Of a stretch of DNA of 64,000 nt, positions 33,597 to 42,385 are shown piece by piece. This DNA is from Glaciimonas sp. CA11.2. GTDB taxonomy: Bacteria > Pseudomonadota > Gammaproteobacteria > Burkholderiales > Burkholderiaceae_D. The first letter of the stretch is position 1. Every line of letters begins with the position of its first letter. The stretch is from the NCBI RefSeq assembly GCF_034314045.1, contig NZ_JAVIWL010000001.1, positions 806,001 through 870,000 of the forward strand, given 5' to 3'. The notes under the pieces were generated by a model. That model was given only the letters and a program-made list of their open reading frames with translations, ran no database searches and was not told where the DNA came from. A program made the position numbers and the translations under genes.

Positions 33597-34514
33597 TTAT
33601 TTGCGCAGCCGGGCAGAAAACAGACCTTGTGGACGCAACATCAGGATCAGGATCACGGCCGATAAGGTCAACACCTTGGCCATCGAACCGGTCAGGAAAA
33701 ACTCGGCTGTGGATTGGGTCTGGGCAATCGTGAAAGCCGAAGCGATGGTACCAATGAGACTTTGCGCGCCGCCAAAAACCACTACCAGAAAGGTGTCCAC
33801 GATATACAAGGAGCCACTAGTCGGGCCAGTTGAACCAATCGTCGTGAATGCGGCGCCAGCGATACCGGCTACGCCACAACCAAGAGCAAAGGTGCTGCGA
33901 TCAACCTTGCGCGTATTGATGCCGACAGCACCACTCATCACACGGTTCTGGACCGTAGCGCGTACTTGCAAACCCCAGCGCGAACGGAATAACAGCAGAA
34001 AGATACCACCGGTGAGCAACAGGGTTAATCCCATGATGAACACACCGTTGATAGGAATATCGATATTCGAGGTCAGCTTGAAAGAACCCATTAGCCATTC
34101 CGGCAGCGTGGCGCTGACTTCCTTCGCGCCGAACACTGAACGAAACGTTTGCTGCATCGCCAGACTTAATCCCCACGTTGCCAGCAAGGTATCGAGCGGA
34201 CGTTTGTAGAGTCGACTGATCATCAGCCATTCGGCCAGATAACCAACCGCATAGGCCACAACAAACGATAAAACAATCGCGCCGAAGAAATAGTACGGTT
34301 GAAGGCTGGGTGCGTATTGGGTGGTTAATTGGGACAGCAAATAAGTGACGTAAGCGCCAATGGTAAGGAACTCTCCGTGCGCCATATTGATGACGCCCAT
34401 CTGCCCGAAAATGATTGCGAGACCAAGTGCCATCAGCAGTAGCACGCAAAAAACCGATAGGCCGTTAAAGCCCTGCATGACAAAGACGGCACCGAATTCG
34501 GATAGTGAGACCAT
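33597..34514 (-). CDS. urtB: Urea/amide ABC transporter permease UrtB
   Basis: A 305-residue inner-membrane permease of the LivH type with about eight membrane segments. Typical stretches are FGQMGVINMAHGEFLTIGAY (residues 31-50) and the coupling region RATVQNRVMSGAVGINTRKVD, which is UrtB-like rather than LivH-like. It follows urtA after 181 bp that contain a strong stem-loop, a common way to keep the binding protein more abundant than the membrane parts. Confidence 0.94.
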   Translation of the reverse strand: MVSLSEFGAVFVMQGFNGLSVFCVLLLMALGLAIIFGQMGVINMAHGEFLTIGAYVTYLLSQLTTQYAPSLQPYYFFGAIVLSFVVAYAVGYLAEWLMISRLYKRPLDTLLATWGLSLAMQQTFRSVFGAKEVSATLPEWLMGSFKLTSNIDIPINGVFIMGLTLLLTGGIFLLLFRSRWGLQVRATVQNRVMSGAVGINTRKVDRSTFALGCGVAGIAGAAFTTIGSTGPTSGSLYIVDTFLVVVFGGAQSLIGTIASAFTIAQTQSTAEFFLTGSMAKVLTLSAVILILMLRPQGLFSARLRK

Positions 34515-34637
34515 GGTGACTCCACGTGAATAAAAATTTTTCGTAACCTGTTTCCGCTTGCTGAGGCTTGCTACGGTTGTGAAAAAAGTCTAATGACAAA
34601 ATCGGGTACGGAATATTCAAGTTTCAGATCTTGATTG

Positions 34638-34661
34638 CCCGGTGCGCAATCCTGCACCGGG
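34638..34661 (-). other. Stem-loop between urtA and urtB
   Basis: CCCGGTGC (34638-34645) pairs perfectly with GCACCGGG (34654-34661) around 8 nt, and outer TTGAT/ATCAA bases extend it. On the minus strand no T-run follows. It probably protects the 3' end of urtA mRNA. Confidence 0.65.
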
Positions 34662-34695
34662 TAATCGATATCAAGAAAAATAAACTATGCGTGGA

Positions 34696-35964
34696 TTATT
34701 GATAGCCTTTTGGGAAAGGATTTGGCTCAATCAGATCAGACGTATAGACCACTTTGAACTGACCATCTTTTTGCGCTTCGCCGATCAGCGTTTTGCTCCA
34801 CAGATGATGATTCGGATGAATTTTTACGGTGCCTTCAGGTGAGGCTTTCAGCTCTATTCCAGGCGAAGCGGCAACCACTTTATCGACATCAAAACTACCC
34901 GCTTTTTCGACTGCCGCTTTCCACAACCAAGGGCCCAGATAGGCTGCTTGGGTGACATCGCCGATAACCGCATTCGGACCGTATTTTGCTTTGAATTCGG
35001 CGACGAATTTTTTGTTCGCCGGATTGTCGAGGCTTTGGAAATACTTCATCGAAGCGTAAAAGCCTTCAACGTTTTCACCACCAATGCCGAGCATTTCGTC
35101 TTCTGTGACTGAAATGGTTAGCAGGTTTTGAGTCTTGGCGATGACGCCAGCGGCCTTCAACTGCTTGTAAAACGCCACGTTACTTCCGCCGACCACGTCA
35201 GCGAAGATGACATCCGGCTTTTTCAGTTTGATTTTGTTAATCAAAGAGCCGAACTGCGTATTTCCCAGTGGATAATATTCTTCGCCAACGACTGAGCCTT
35301 TGAGCACGTTTTCGATATGTTTACGCGCAATTTTGTTCGACGTGCGTGGCCAGATATAGTCAGAACCAACGAGGAAGAAGGTTTTTGCTTTCTTCTCTTT
35401 AGCTACCCAATTCAGGCCAGCAAGTACTTGTTGCGTGGCTTCCTGCCCGGTATAAAACACATTCTTCGATTGCTCAAGGCCTTCATAGAAAGTCGGGTAG
35501 TACAACAGACCGTTTTCTTTTTCAAAGATCGGTAATACGGCTTTGCGTGAGGCGGAAGTCCAGCAACCGAATACCGCGGCAACGTGATCGTTTTGCAGTA
35601 ATTTTTTGGCTTTCTCAGCAAAGGTCGGCCAGTCGCTGGCGCCGTCTTCCTGGATGATCTTGATCTTACGTCCCAGAATTCCACCAGCGGCGTTGATCTG
35701 ATCAATCGCCAGACGTTCGGCCTGAATCGAACCAGTTTCGCTGATCGCCATGGTGCCGGTGGCCGAATGTAACTGACCGACGGTAACTTCAGTGTCGGTA
35801 ATCGCTAGCTTGGTCGTGTTGATTTTGGCCGTTGGAAATTGTTGCGCAAAAACGGTCAACGGCAGCGCCATCGCGGCACTGGCAGCCAATCCCAATAACA
35901 TCTTGCGACGTTGAGAAGAAGCGACGGTTGAGGATGAACGACGCGAGGATGGGCTATGCGGCAT
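34696..35964 (-). CDS. urtA: Urea/short-chain-amide ABC transporter substrate-binding protein
   Basis: A 422-residue periplasmic binding protein. The long N-terminal signal carries a twin-arginine-like SQRRKMLLGL, with cleavage near VFAQQ around residue 41. The mature part has the UrtA/FmdD features VGQLHSATGTMAISE and GCWTSASRKAVLPIFE. It is the first gene of the minus-strand operon urtABCDE-amiE-fmdA-fmdB. AAGGAG overlaps the start region correctly (ACAAGGAGCACCGCATG). The protein could bind urea, formamide or acetamide; sequence does not separate these. About 600 bp separate it from the divergent permease-kinase gene. Confidence 0.93.
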   Translation of the reverse strand: MPHSPSSRRSSSTVASSQRRKMLLGLAASAAMALPLTVFAQQFPTAKINTTKLAITDTEVTVGQLHSATGTMAISETGSIQAERLAIDQINAAGGILGRKIKIIQEDGASDWPTFAEKAKKLLQNDHVAAVFGCWTSASRKAVLPIFEKENGLLYYPTFYEGLEQSKNVFYTGQEATQQVLAGLNWVAKEKKAKTFFLVGSDYIWPRTSNKIARKHIENVLKGSVVGEEYYPLGNTQFGSLINKIKLKKPDVIFADVVGGSNVAFYKQLKAAGVIAKTQNLLTISVTEDEMLGIGGENVEGFYASMKYFQSLDNPANKKFVAEFKAKYGPNAVIGDVTQAAYLGPWLWKAAVEKAGSFDVDKVVAASPGIELKASPEGTVKIHPNHHLWSKTLIGEAQKDGQFKVVYTSDLIEPNPFPKGYQ

Positions 35965-36106
35965 GCGGTGCTCCTTGTTAGACGGTTAGGGGGCAAGAGC
36001 TATTTTCTGGCTTTGAGCTTTGGCTTTTGGGCTTGTTCGGAATGGCTCGTTGCGAAATGAAGAGTAAGTTTTATACTGCATCGCAACAATAAGTCATTTA
36101 ACTTAG

Positions 36107-36212
36107 GCGGGAGTTACGTAAACACGCCCCAGCGGCGTTGTGCTTTCCTTGCCGCACTCGCGTGCTGTCTGCGTCGGCACGCCTTGCTGGAGCGAGTTTG
36201 CGTAACTCCCGC
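36107..36212 (-). repeat. MITE-like intergenic repeat, family A, complete copy
   Basis: A 106-bp element with 27-bp imperfect terminal inverted repeats (36107-36133 and 36186-36212, 24 of 27 paired, ends GCGGGAGTTACG). Its inside matches the copies at 31-102 and 18391-18437. A further weak resemblance (GCGGCATTGCTTTCCTA) follows at 36246-36262. It lies between the divergent urtA and permease-kinase genes. No target duplication was evident and no protein is encoded. Confidence 0.75.
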
Positions 36213-36462
36213 GGTCTATTTGTGAGATTTATAAAAGCTCGCCTGCGGCATTGCTTTCCTACACGATGACTGGAATTAGTGAGGGCAAGTTTTACAACGG
36301 GTGTACGTCGCCCGTCAGCGATTTTTATTACAAAAATCTCCACTCCCGCACTGAAACAGTGCACAGCTCGTTCGACAAGAAGGCGCTGCGCACTAAGTCC
36401 CTTAAAAAAACATACAAAACCGCTCATCTCTACGTCAAATGACGTATAAATCCTGGCGGTGT

Positions 36463-36479
36463 CTGGTGTGGAAATTGCT
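36463..36479 (+). promoter_or_regulatory. Possible sigma-54 promoter of the permease-kinase gene
   Basis: CTGGTGTGGAAATTGCT has GG and GC 10 bp apart and a good TTGCT -12 box, but TGGTGTG is a poor -24 box. It lies about 90 bp before the GTG start. Nitrogen control by sigma-54 would suit an amide/urea module. Confidence 0.4.
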
Positions 36480-36569
36480 TATGGTTATTGACAAATTTAT
36501 CCCTTGGCAGCGATTGGTCGGCTTTAGTCTGAAAACTGTCGCTAACGCATAAGAAGAGAAGCACACGAC

Positions 36570-39500
36570 GTGAAAGCTCCTGCATCACAGCGCATCGTTA
36601 AAGTCCGGCGCGATTACAACACTTGGGTCGCTAACGAGACGTTGGAAGATTACGCGTTGCGATTTACGCCTCGGTCATTTCGCAAATGGTCGGAATTTCG
36701 GCTGGCAAATACTGCTTTGGGTGCGGTGTCATTTCTGGCGCTTGAGGCTATCAGCGGGTCGATCACGCTGAATTATGGATTCACGAATGCGTTTTGGGCC
36801 ATCATTTGCGTGACCATTCTGTTTTTTCTGACTGGTTTGCCGATCAGTTATTACGCTGCAAAGTACGGCGTCGATATGGACTTGCTGACGCGTGGCGCAG
36901 GATTCGGTTATATCGGCTCGACCATCACGTCACTGATTTACGCTTCGTTTACGTTTATATTTTTTGCACTGGAAGCGTCGATCATGGCGCAGGCGGTCGA
37001 GCTCTATTTCGGACTCCCTGTGGTGCTGGGTTACATCGTCTGTTCGTTGATTATCATTCCGATGGTGACCTATGGCATTACGCTGATCAATCGTCTGCAA
37101 ATGTGGACGCAGCCAGTCTGGATCACGCTGTTAGTGTTGCCGTATATCGCCGTACTGCATAAAGAACCGGATGCGATTTCAAATTTGATGTCCTTTGCCG
37201 GTCGTGCTGAAGACGGTACGGGATTCAATGTCATGTTGTTCGGTTCAGCCGCCACCGTGGCGTTTTCGCTCATTGCGCAAATCGGTGAACAGGTCGACTT
37301 TTTGCGGTTTCTGCCAGAAAAGACTCCCGCCAATCGCGTACGCTGGTGGATCGCTTTGTTACTTGCTGGTCCCGGCTGGATCTTGATCGGTGCAGCCAAG
37401 ATGTTGGGTGGCGCGCTGTTGGCCTTTCTGGCGATTCAACATGAAGTGCCGATGGATCGGGCAATTGAACCAACCCAAATGTACCTGATTGCGTATCGCT
37501 ATGTATTTTCTGATCCTGCGTGGGGATTAGCCGCGGTCGCGGCGTTTGTGGTGGTGTCACAAATCAAGATCAATGTGACGAATGCGTATGCCGGTTCGCT
37601 GGCGTGGTCGAATTTTTTCGCCCGCCTGACGCACAGTCATCCGGGGCGTGTCGTGTGGTTAGTATTCAATGTTCTGATCGCGGTGTTGTTGATGGAACTT
37701 GGCGTCTTCAAGGCGCTGGAGCATGTATTAGGTTTGTATTCATTGGTGGCGATTTCGTGGATCGGTGCGGTCGTGGCAGATCTGGTGATTAACAAACCGT
37801 TGGGGCTGAGTCCGCCGCATATTGAGTTCAAACGCGCGCATTTGTATGACATCAATCCGGTCGGCGTCGGTGCGATGCTGTTGGCGTCGATATTGGCTGG
37901 CATTGCAATGGCAGGCGTATTTGGGCCTGTGGCTAAAGCGCTTTCGCCGTTCATCGCATTGTGCAGCGCGATGCTGATTGCGCCGGTGATCGCATGGTTA
38001 ACCAAAGGGCACTATTACATTGCACGACCTAATATCTTGTCCGACTTACCAACCAATGCATTGACCGAAAACGCCCCCGAGCAACGCGAATGCGTCATTT
38101 GCGAAAAACAATTCGAAACCCCTGACATGGCGCACTGCCCGGCCTATCAGGGCGCGATTTGCTCGTTATGCTGTTCGCTGGATGCCCGTTGCAATGATCG
38201 CTGCAAGACCGAATCGCGGATGCCGGATCAGATTCTACATGCGATGCGCGCCGTATTACCGATGCGCTTCACCAGCAAATTGAATACCCGGATTGGGCAT
38301 TATCTGATTGTTTTCGGTCTGCTATCGGCTGGGCTGGCGTTGATTTTGTGGACGCTGTATTACCAGCAACTATCCAGCCTGACAGCCCCGCTCAACGTTG
38401 CAATGACGGCATCAACTGGCACGCCCGATTCTATGGCGAGCGTTTTTATCAAGTTGTTTTCGGTATTAATTGTTGTGACTGGCGTCGGCACGTGGTGGCT
38501 GATTCTGACCAACGAAAGCCGCAAGGTGGCGCATGAGGAGTCGGAGCGCCAGACTAATCTGTTATTGCAGGAAATCGAAGCCCATAAGCACACTGATGCC
38601 GAATTGCAGCGCGCCAAAGAGGCGGCGGAGGCAGCAAATCTGGCGAAGAGCCGCTTCGTCACCGGCATGAGCCACGAACTGCGCACGCCGCTTAACAGCA
38701 TTCTCGGCTATGCGCAGATTCTGCAAATGGACGCTGCGCTGCCAGCGGGGCGTCGGGATGCGGTGAGTGTGATTCGTAGCAGCGGCGAACATCTGTTAAG
38801 TTTGATTGACGGGCTGCTCGATATCGCCCGGATCGAAGCTGGCAAAATGCGCTTAGCTTCCGATGAAGTGCCGCTGAGCGAATTTTTAGATCAAATTGTC
38901 GACATGATCGCACCGCAAGCCGCACAGAAAGGCTTGCAGTTTCAGTTTGATAAAGCGGAACGGTTGCCAGAAGTCGTTCATGCCGATCAGAAAAGGCTAC
39001 GTCAAATTTTGATTAACCTGCTCGGTAATGCGGTGAAGTTTACGGATAGTGGTGGCGTCGTTTTACGCGTGCGTTATGTCAGGGAAATGGCTTATTTCGA
39101 GATTATCGATACTGGTATCGGAATTGGCGCTGATGATCTGACGCGCATCTTTCTGCCGTTTGAACGCAGCAATGCGGCCAATCTGCGGGATGATATCGGC
39201 ACTGGTCTGGGTCTCGCGATCAGCAGCATGTTGACGCACATCATGGGCGGTCAACTCACTGTTAACAGCGAACCTGGTCGCGGCAGCACGTTTCAATTAA
39301 AAATCTATCTGCCGAGGGTGAATGTGCCGCGTCCACGCTTAAAGTTGGAAGATCAAATGTCTGGTTATCGCGGAGCCAGAAAACGTATACTCATCATCGA
39401 CGATCATGCTTCGCAACGCGCCGTGCTGCATGCGATGCTGTCACCGCTGGGTTTTATCATCGCGCAAGCGGACAGCGGCGCAGCGGGATTGGCGGCCATT

Positions 39501-40088
39501 GCCGTGGCGGCGAGTGCCGAGGCGGCGGGTGTCGGGCAACTGCCCGATTTGATCTTGCTTGATATTTCGATGCCGACGATGGATGGCTGGGCGGTATGTC
39601 AGACGATTCGTGCACGCGGACATGCCGACTTGCCAGTCATTATGGTGTCGGCCAGCGCCATTGACAGCGGACCGGGACGTCAGGAAGCAATGCTGCACAC
39701 CGACTTTGTGGTAAAGCCGGTGTCGTTCAATGAACTACTCTATAAAATCCGCCTACATCTTAAACTGGACTGGATCGCGGAGGAACCGAAAATACCAGAA
39801 CAAAGTACGCAAGAATCAACACCGCAAGTTCAGGATAAAGTTAAGCCTGAAGTACCAGCCAAGGTGATGTTTCTGACGCCATCGCAAGAAAAACTTGAAA
39901 CCTTGCTGGCGCTGGGCGAGATCGGTTACGTCAAAGGTATTCTGCGACGACTAGATGAAATCGCGCAGCAGGATGCGTTGTATTTGCCATTCACCAGCGA
40001 CATGCGTCGGCTGGTAAAACGGTTTCGGCTCAATGACTTTAACAACCGTATTAAGGAGATGATGCGTGAGGATGTCGACAAGGTTTGA
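36570..40088 (+). CDS. NCS1 permease-histidine kinase-receiver fusion sensor
   Basis: A 1172-residue membrane protein. Residues 1-490 form a full NCS1 permease (cytosine/purine/allantoin type) with about twelve membrane segments. A Cys-rich segment with CxxC pairs spans Cys508-Cys545. Two more membrane segments follow (about 575-655), then a coiled linker, the HisKA domain with His702 in MSHELRTPLN, the ATPase with Asn816 and DTGIGIG and GTGLGLA, a receiver with Asp998 in LLDISMP, and a short helical tail. Like CbrA (SLC5 permease-kinase), it probably reads out transport or binding of a nitrogen compound. It starts at GTG with AGAAGAGAA ahead, overlaps the response regulator by 23 bp and faces the urtABCDE-amiE operon, its likely target. 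Confidence 0.9.
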   Translation: MKAPASQRIVKVRRDYNTWVANETLEDYALRFTPRSFRKWSEFRLANTALGAVSFLALEAISGSITLNYGFTNAFWAIICVTILFFLTGLPISYYAAKYGVDMDLLTRGAGFGYIGSTITSLIYASFTFIFFALEASIMAQAVELYFGLPVVLGYIVCSLIIIPMVTYGITLINRLQMWTQPVWITLLVLPYIAVLHKEPDAISNLMSFAGRAEDGTGFNVMLFGSAATVAFSLIAQIGEQVDFLRFLPEKTPANRVRWWIALLLAGPGWILIGAAKMLGGALLAFLAIQHEVPMDRAIEPTQMYLIAYRYVFSDPAWGLAAVAAFVVVSQIKINVTNAYAGSLAWSNFFARLTHSHPGRVVWLVFNVLIAVLLMELGVFKALEHVLGLYSLVAISWIGAVVADLVINKPLGLSPPHIEFKRAHLYDINPVGVGAMLLASILAGIAMAGVFGPVAKALSPFIALCSAMLIAPVIAWLTKGHYYIARPNILSDLPTNALTENAPEQRECVICEKQFETPDMAHCPAYQGAICSLCCSLDARCNDRCKTESRMPDQILHAMRAVLPMRFTSKLNTRIGHYLIVFGLLSAGLALILWTLYYQQLSSLTAPLNVAMTASTGTPDSMASVFIKLFSVLIVVTGVGTWWLILTNESRKVAHEESERQTNLLLQEIEAHKHTDAELQRAKEAAEAANLAKSRFVTGMSHELRTPLNSILGYAQILQMDAALPAGRRDAVSVIRSSGEHLLSLIDGLLDIARIEAGKMRLASDEVPLSEFLDQIVDMIAPQAAQKGLQFQFDKAERLPEVVHADQKRLRQILINLLGNAVKFTDSGGVVLRVRYVREMAYFEIIDTGIGIGADDLTRIFLPFERSNAANLRDDIGTGLGLAISSMLTHIMGGQLTVNSEPGRGSTFQLKIYLPRVNVPRPRLKLEDQMSGYRGARKRILIIDDHASQRAVLHAMLSPLGFIIAQADSGAAGLAAIAVAASAEAAGVGQLPDLILLDISMPTMDGWAVCQTIRARGHADLPVIMVSASAIDSGPGRQEAMLHTDFVVKPVSFNELLYKIRLHLKLDWIAEEPKIPEQSTQESTPQVQDKVKPEVPAKVMFLTPSQEKLETLLALGEIGYVKGILRRLDEIAQQDALYLPFTSDMRRLVKRFRLNDFNNRIKEMMREDVDKV

Positions 40089-41079
40089 CCGGCACGTGGT
40101 GTTGATCGTCGACGATGTGCCAGACAATCTGGCACTGTTGTCGGATGCATTGGACGACAGCGGCCATATCGTTCTGGTTGCCACCGATGGTGCCAGCGCG
40201 TTAGAGCGCCTGCAACGCATTACGCCAGATCTGATTCTGCTGGATGCGGTGATGCCGGGCATGGATGGCTTTGAAACGTGCCGGCGCATCAAGCTGTTGA
40301 AGCATGTTGAGCACGTGCCTGTAGTGTTCATGACTGGCCTGACGGAGACCGAACATGTGATCAAAGGGTTTGAGGTTGGTGGCATTGATTACGTCACCAA
40401 GCCGATCCGACCGCAGGAAATCGTCGCTCGCATCGGCGCGCATATTAAAATGGCGCGCATGATGTCCCAAACAAGGGGCGCAATTGATGCGGCCGCTAAT
40501 GCGGTGATCGTGCTTGACGCCAATGGGGCGCCGCTGTGGCAATCGAGCAAGGCGTCACATTGGCTGGAAAAATACTTTTCAGTCGCCGCCGATCACACAC
40601 GGGTTTCCAGACTGCCGTCTCAAATGCAATTCTGGCTCAATGAAAACCTTGTATTGGAACGACAAAACGGACCAGCCACGTTGCCGTCAATGCCTTTTCA
40701 GCCGTTAGTATTGAAGCGTGACGAAGAGGAATTGCACATCCGCCTGGAGAGAAATGCGCGCACCGGAGAATTGACCCTTTTGCTGGAAGAAAAGAGCGTC
40801 GTGCCCGCAGATAACGCCCGTATTCCAAGCCTGCTGGAACTCACCGGAATAGGCGGAGTCAACGCAGCGCAGCGAGAGCAATATCGTTTGACGCCGCGCG
40901 AGACGGATGTTCTTAACTGGCTGGCAAAAGGCAAAACCAACCGCGACATAGCGGAAATTCTGGGGATGAGTCCACGTACAGTGAACAAGCATCTTGAACA
41001 CATTTTTATCAAGTTAGGGGTAGAAACACGCTCTGCCGCAGTCGGTATGGCAATCAATCATCAATGTCTCAGCCATTGA
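40066..41079 (+). CDS. Response regulator with LuxR-type HTH
   Basis: A 337-residue transcription factor. The receiver has the acidic pair Asp16-Asp17, phosphoacceptor Asp60 in LLDAVMP and Lys112. A central PAS-like segment (about 150-200, AANAVIVLDANGAPLWQ) precedes the LuxR/NarL helix-turn-helix at about 270-330 (LTPRETDVLNWLAKGKTNRDI, in part). The 23-bp overlap with the permease-kinase gene makes it the cognate output. It likely controls the divergent amide/urea operon. The PAS-like insert is unusual for NarL-type regulators and could bind a ligand. Confidence 0.92.
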   Translation: MRMSTRFDRHVVLIVDDVPDNLALLSDALDDSGHIVLVATDGASALERLQRITPDLILLDAVMPGMDGFETCRRIKLLKHVEHVPVVFMTGLTETEHVIKGFEVGGIDYVTKPIRPQEIVARIGAHIKMARMMSQTRGAIDAAANAVIVLDANGAPLWQSSKASHWLEKYFSVAADHTRVSRLPSQMQFWLNENLVLERQNGPATLPSMPFQPLVLKRDEEELHIRLERNARTGELTLLLEEKSVVPADNARIPSLLELTGIGGVNAAQREQYRLTPRETDVLNWLAKGKTNRDIAEILGMSPRTVNKHLEHIFIKLGVETRSAAVGMAINHQCLSH

Positions 41080-41254
41080 TCGTTAGATTGCAGACTTACT
41101 ACTTACTAACTTGCTAATTCACTGAATGAACGTTCGGGGGCGGCGGTTTTAGTCATTGTGTTAGCGGTTCATCTTTATCAGTTATTTGACAAGCATTTAG
41201 CAATCCACATTGCCGTCTATAATTGGTCATTGCTATCCTTATTCAGTGTCCACC

Positions 41255-42202
41255 ATGCCCGTCTCGCTCGCCAAACTACTCGTCGTCGGTATTTCCTCCC
41301 GTGCACTGTTTGATCTGGAGGCGGAAGAAGCGATTTTTCGTACGCAGGGATTGGCGGCTTATCAACAGCATCAACTGCTGAACGAAAATCAGATACTCAA
41401 ACCCGGCGCTGCATTTGCGCTGGTTCGCGCATTACTTAAGTTGAACCGGTTGACACCCGATCAGCGCTTGGTGGAAGTGGTGATCATGTCGCGCAATTCG
41501 ACTGAAACCTCCATGCGCATTTTTAACGCGATCAAACATTATGAGCTGGATATTACGCGCGCAGTATTGTCTGGCGGCGCATCATTGGCACCTTATCTGC
41601 ACGCATTTAATGTGAGTCTTTTTCTGTCATTGCACGAGGACGATGTGCAGGCGGCGATCAACTCGGATACCGCTGCGGCGTTGTTGTATCAAATGCCGAC
41701 GCAACAGAATGGTCAGCGGGATAGCGAGGAACTGGATCAAATCCGCATCGCCTTTGATGGCGATGCCGTGATTTTTTCGGATGAATCGGAACGTATTTTT
41801 CAAACCAAAGGCATTGAAGCTTTTGAACGCCATGAACGTGAAAACGCTTTGAAGCCTTTGCCAGAAGGCCCGTTTGCGCGGTTGCTGATGGCGCTCTCTT
41901 TTATTCAGAGTAATTTTAAAAATCCCGATGGACGCGCCGGTCCGATTCGCACGGCATTGGTAACAGCCCGTTCCTCTCCCGCACACGAACGCGTGATACG
42001 CACGTTACGCGCCTGGAACGTGACGATTGATGAAACGTTTTTCATGGGTGGCGTCGCCAAATCGGACGTGTTGGCAGCATTCAGGCCGCATATGTTTTTT
42101 GATGATCAGCCAGGTCATTGCGACCATGCTTCTAGGCATGTGCAGACCGGCCGCGTACCTATCAAGCGGCAAAAAAAGAAAGATGACGGCGGCGAAATCT
42201 AA
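41255..42202 (+). CDS. Cytosolic 5'-nucleotidase (cN-I family)
   Basis: A 315-residue protein of the 5'-nucleotidase family PF06189, which dephosphorylates nucleoside monophosphates. Family features are LVVGISSRALFDLEAEEAIF at the start, VVIMSRNSTETSMRIF, IAFDGDAVIFSDESE and FFMGGVAKSDVLAAFRPHMFFDDQ. ATG 41255 is chosen because an upstream TTG-started extension adds residues unlike the family. It is 175 bp downstream of the response regulator and could be co-transcribed, which would fit a nucleobase or nucleotide theme with the NCS1 sensor domain, but this is inference. Confidence 0.88.
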   Translation: MPVSLAKLLVVGISSRALFDLEAEEAIFRTQGLAAYQQHQLLNENQILKPGAAFALVRALLKLNRLTPDQRLVEVVIMSRNSTETSMRIFNAIKHYELDITRAVLSGGASLAPYLHAFNVSLFLSLHEDDVQAAINSDTAAALLYQMPTQQNGQRDSEELDQIRIAFDGDAVIFSDESERIFQTKGIEAFERHERENALKPLPEGPFARLLMALSFIQSNFKNPDGRAGPIRTALVTARSSPAHERVIRTLRAWNVTIDETFFMGGVAKSDVLAAFRPHMFFDDQPGHCDHASRHVQTGRVPIKRQKKKDDGGEI

Positions 42203-42316
42203 ACGCCAGCATCACAGCGTCAGGGATTTTTTTTCGGTGCGTTGAATAGGCTGGCTCAATCCGAAGATCGGTCTATCGCTAGTCTTTGCCAAAAGCCAGC
42301 AACCTATATTTTCGAT

Positions 42317-42362
42317 AAAAAAAAGCCTCGATATTCGGTCCCCAAAGGATCGCATATCGAGG
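42317..42362 (-). terminator. Intrinsic terminator of maeB
   Basis: CCTCGATAT (42326-42334) pairs perfectly with ATATCGAGG (42354-42362); on the minus strand CTTTTTTTT follows. It begins 24 bp after the maeB stop. Confidence 0.85.
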
Positions 42363-42385
42363 TCGCTTCCTGTTTTTTCTGGCTA

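Noticed and set aside
35964..35980. GG-N10-GC spacing on the minus strand at the urtA start
   Set aside because: It coincides with the ribosome binding site and start codon, and neither box otherwise matches sigma-54 consensus.
35965..36105. Possible ykkC-type guanidine or other riboswitch before urtA
   Set aside because: None of the conserved motifs of that class could be found in the leader.
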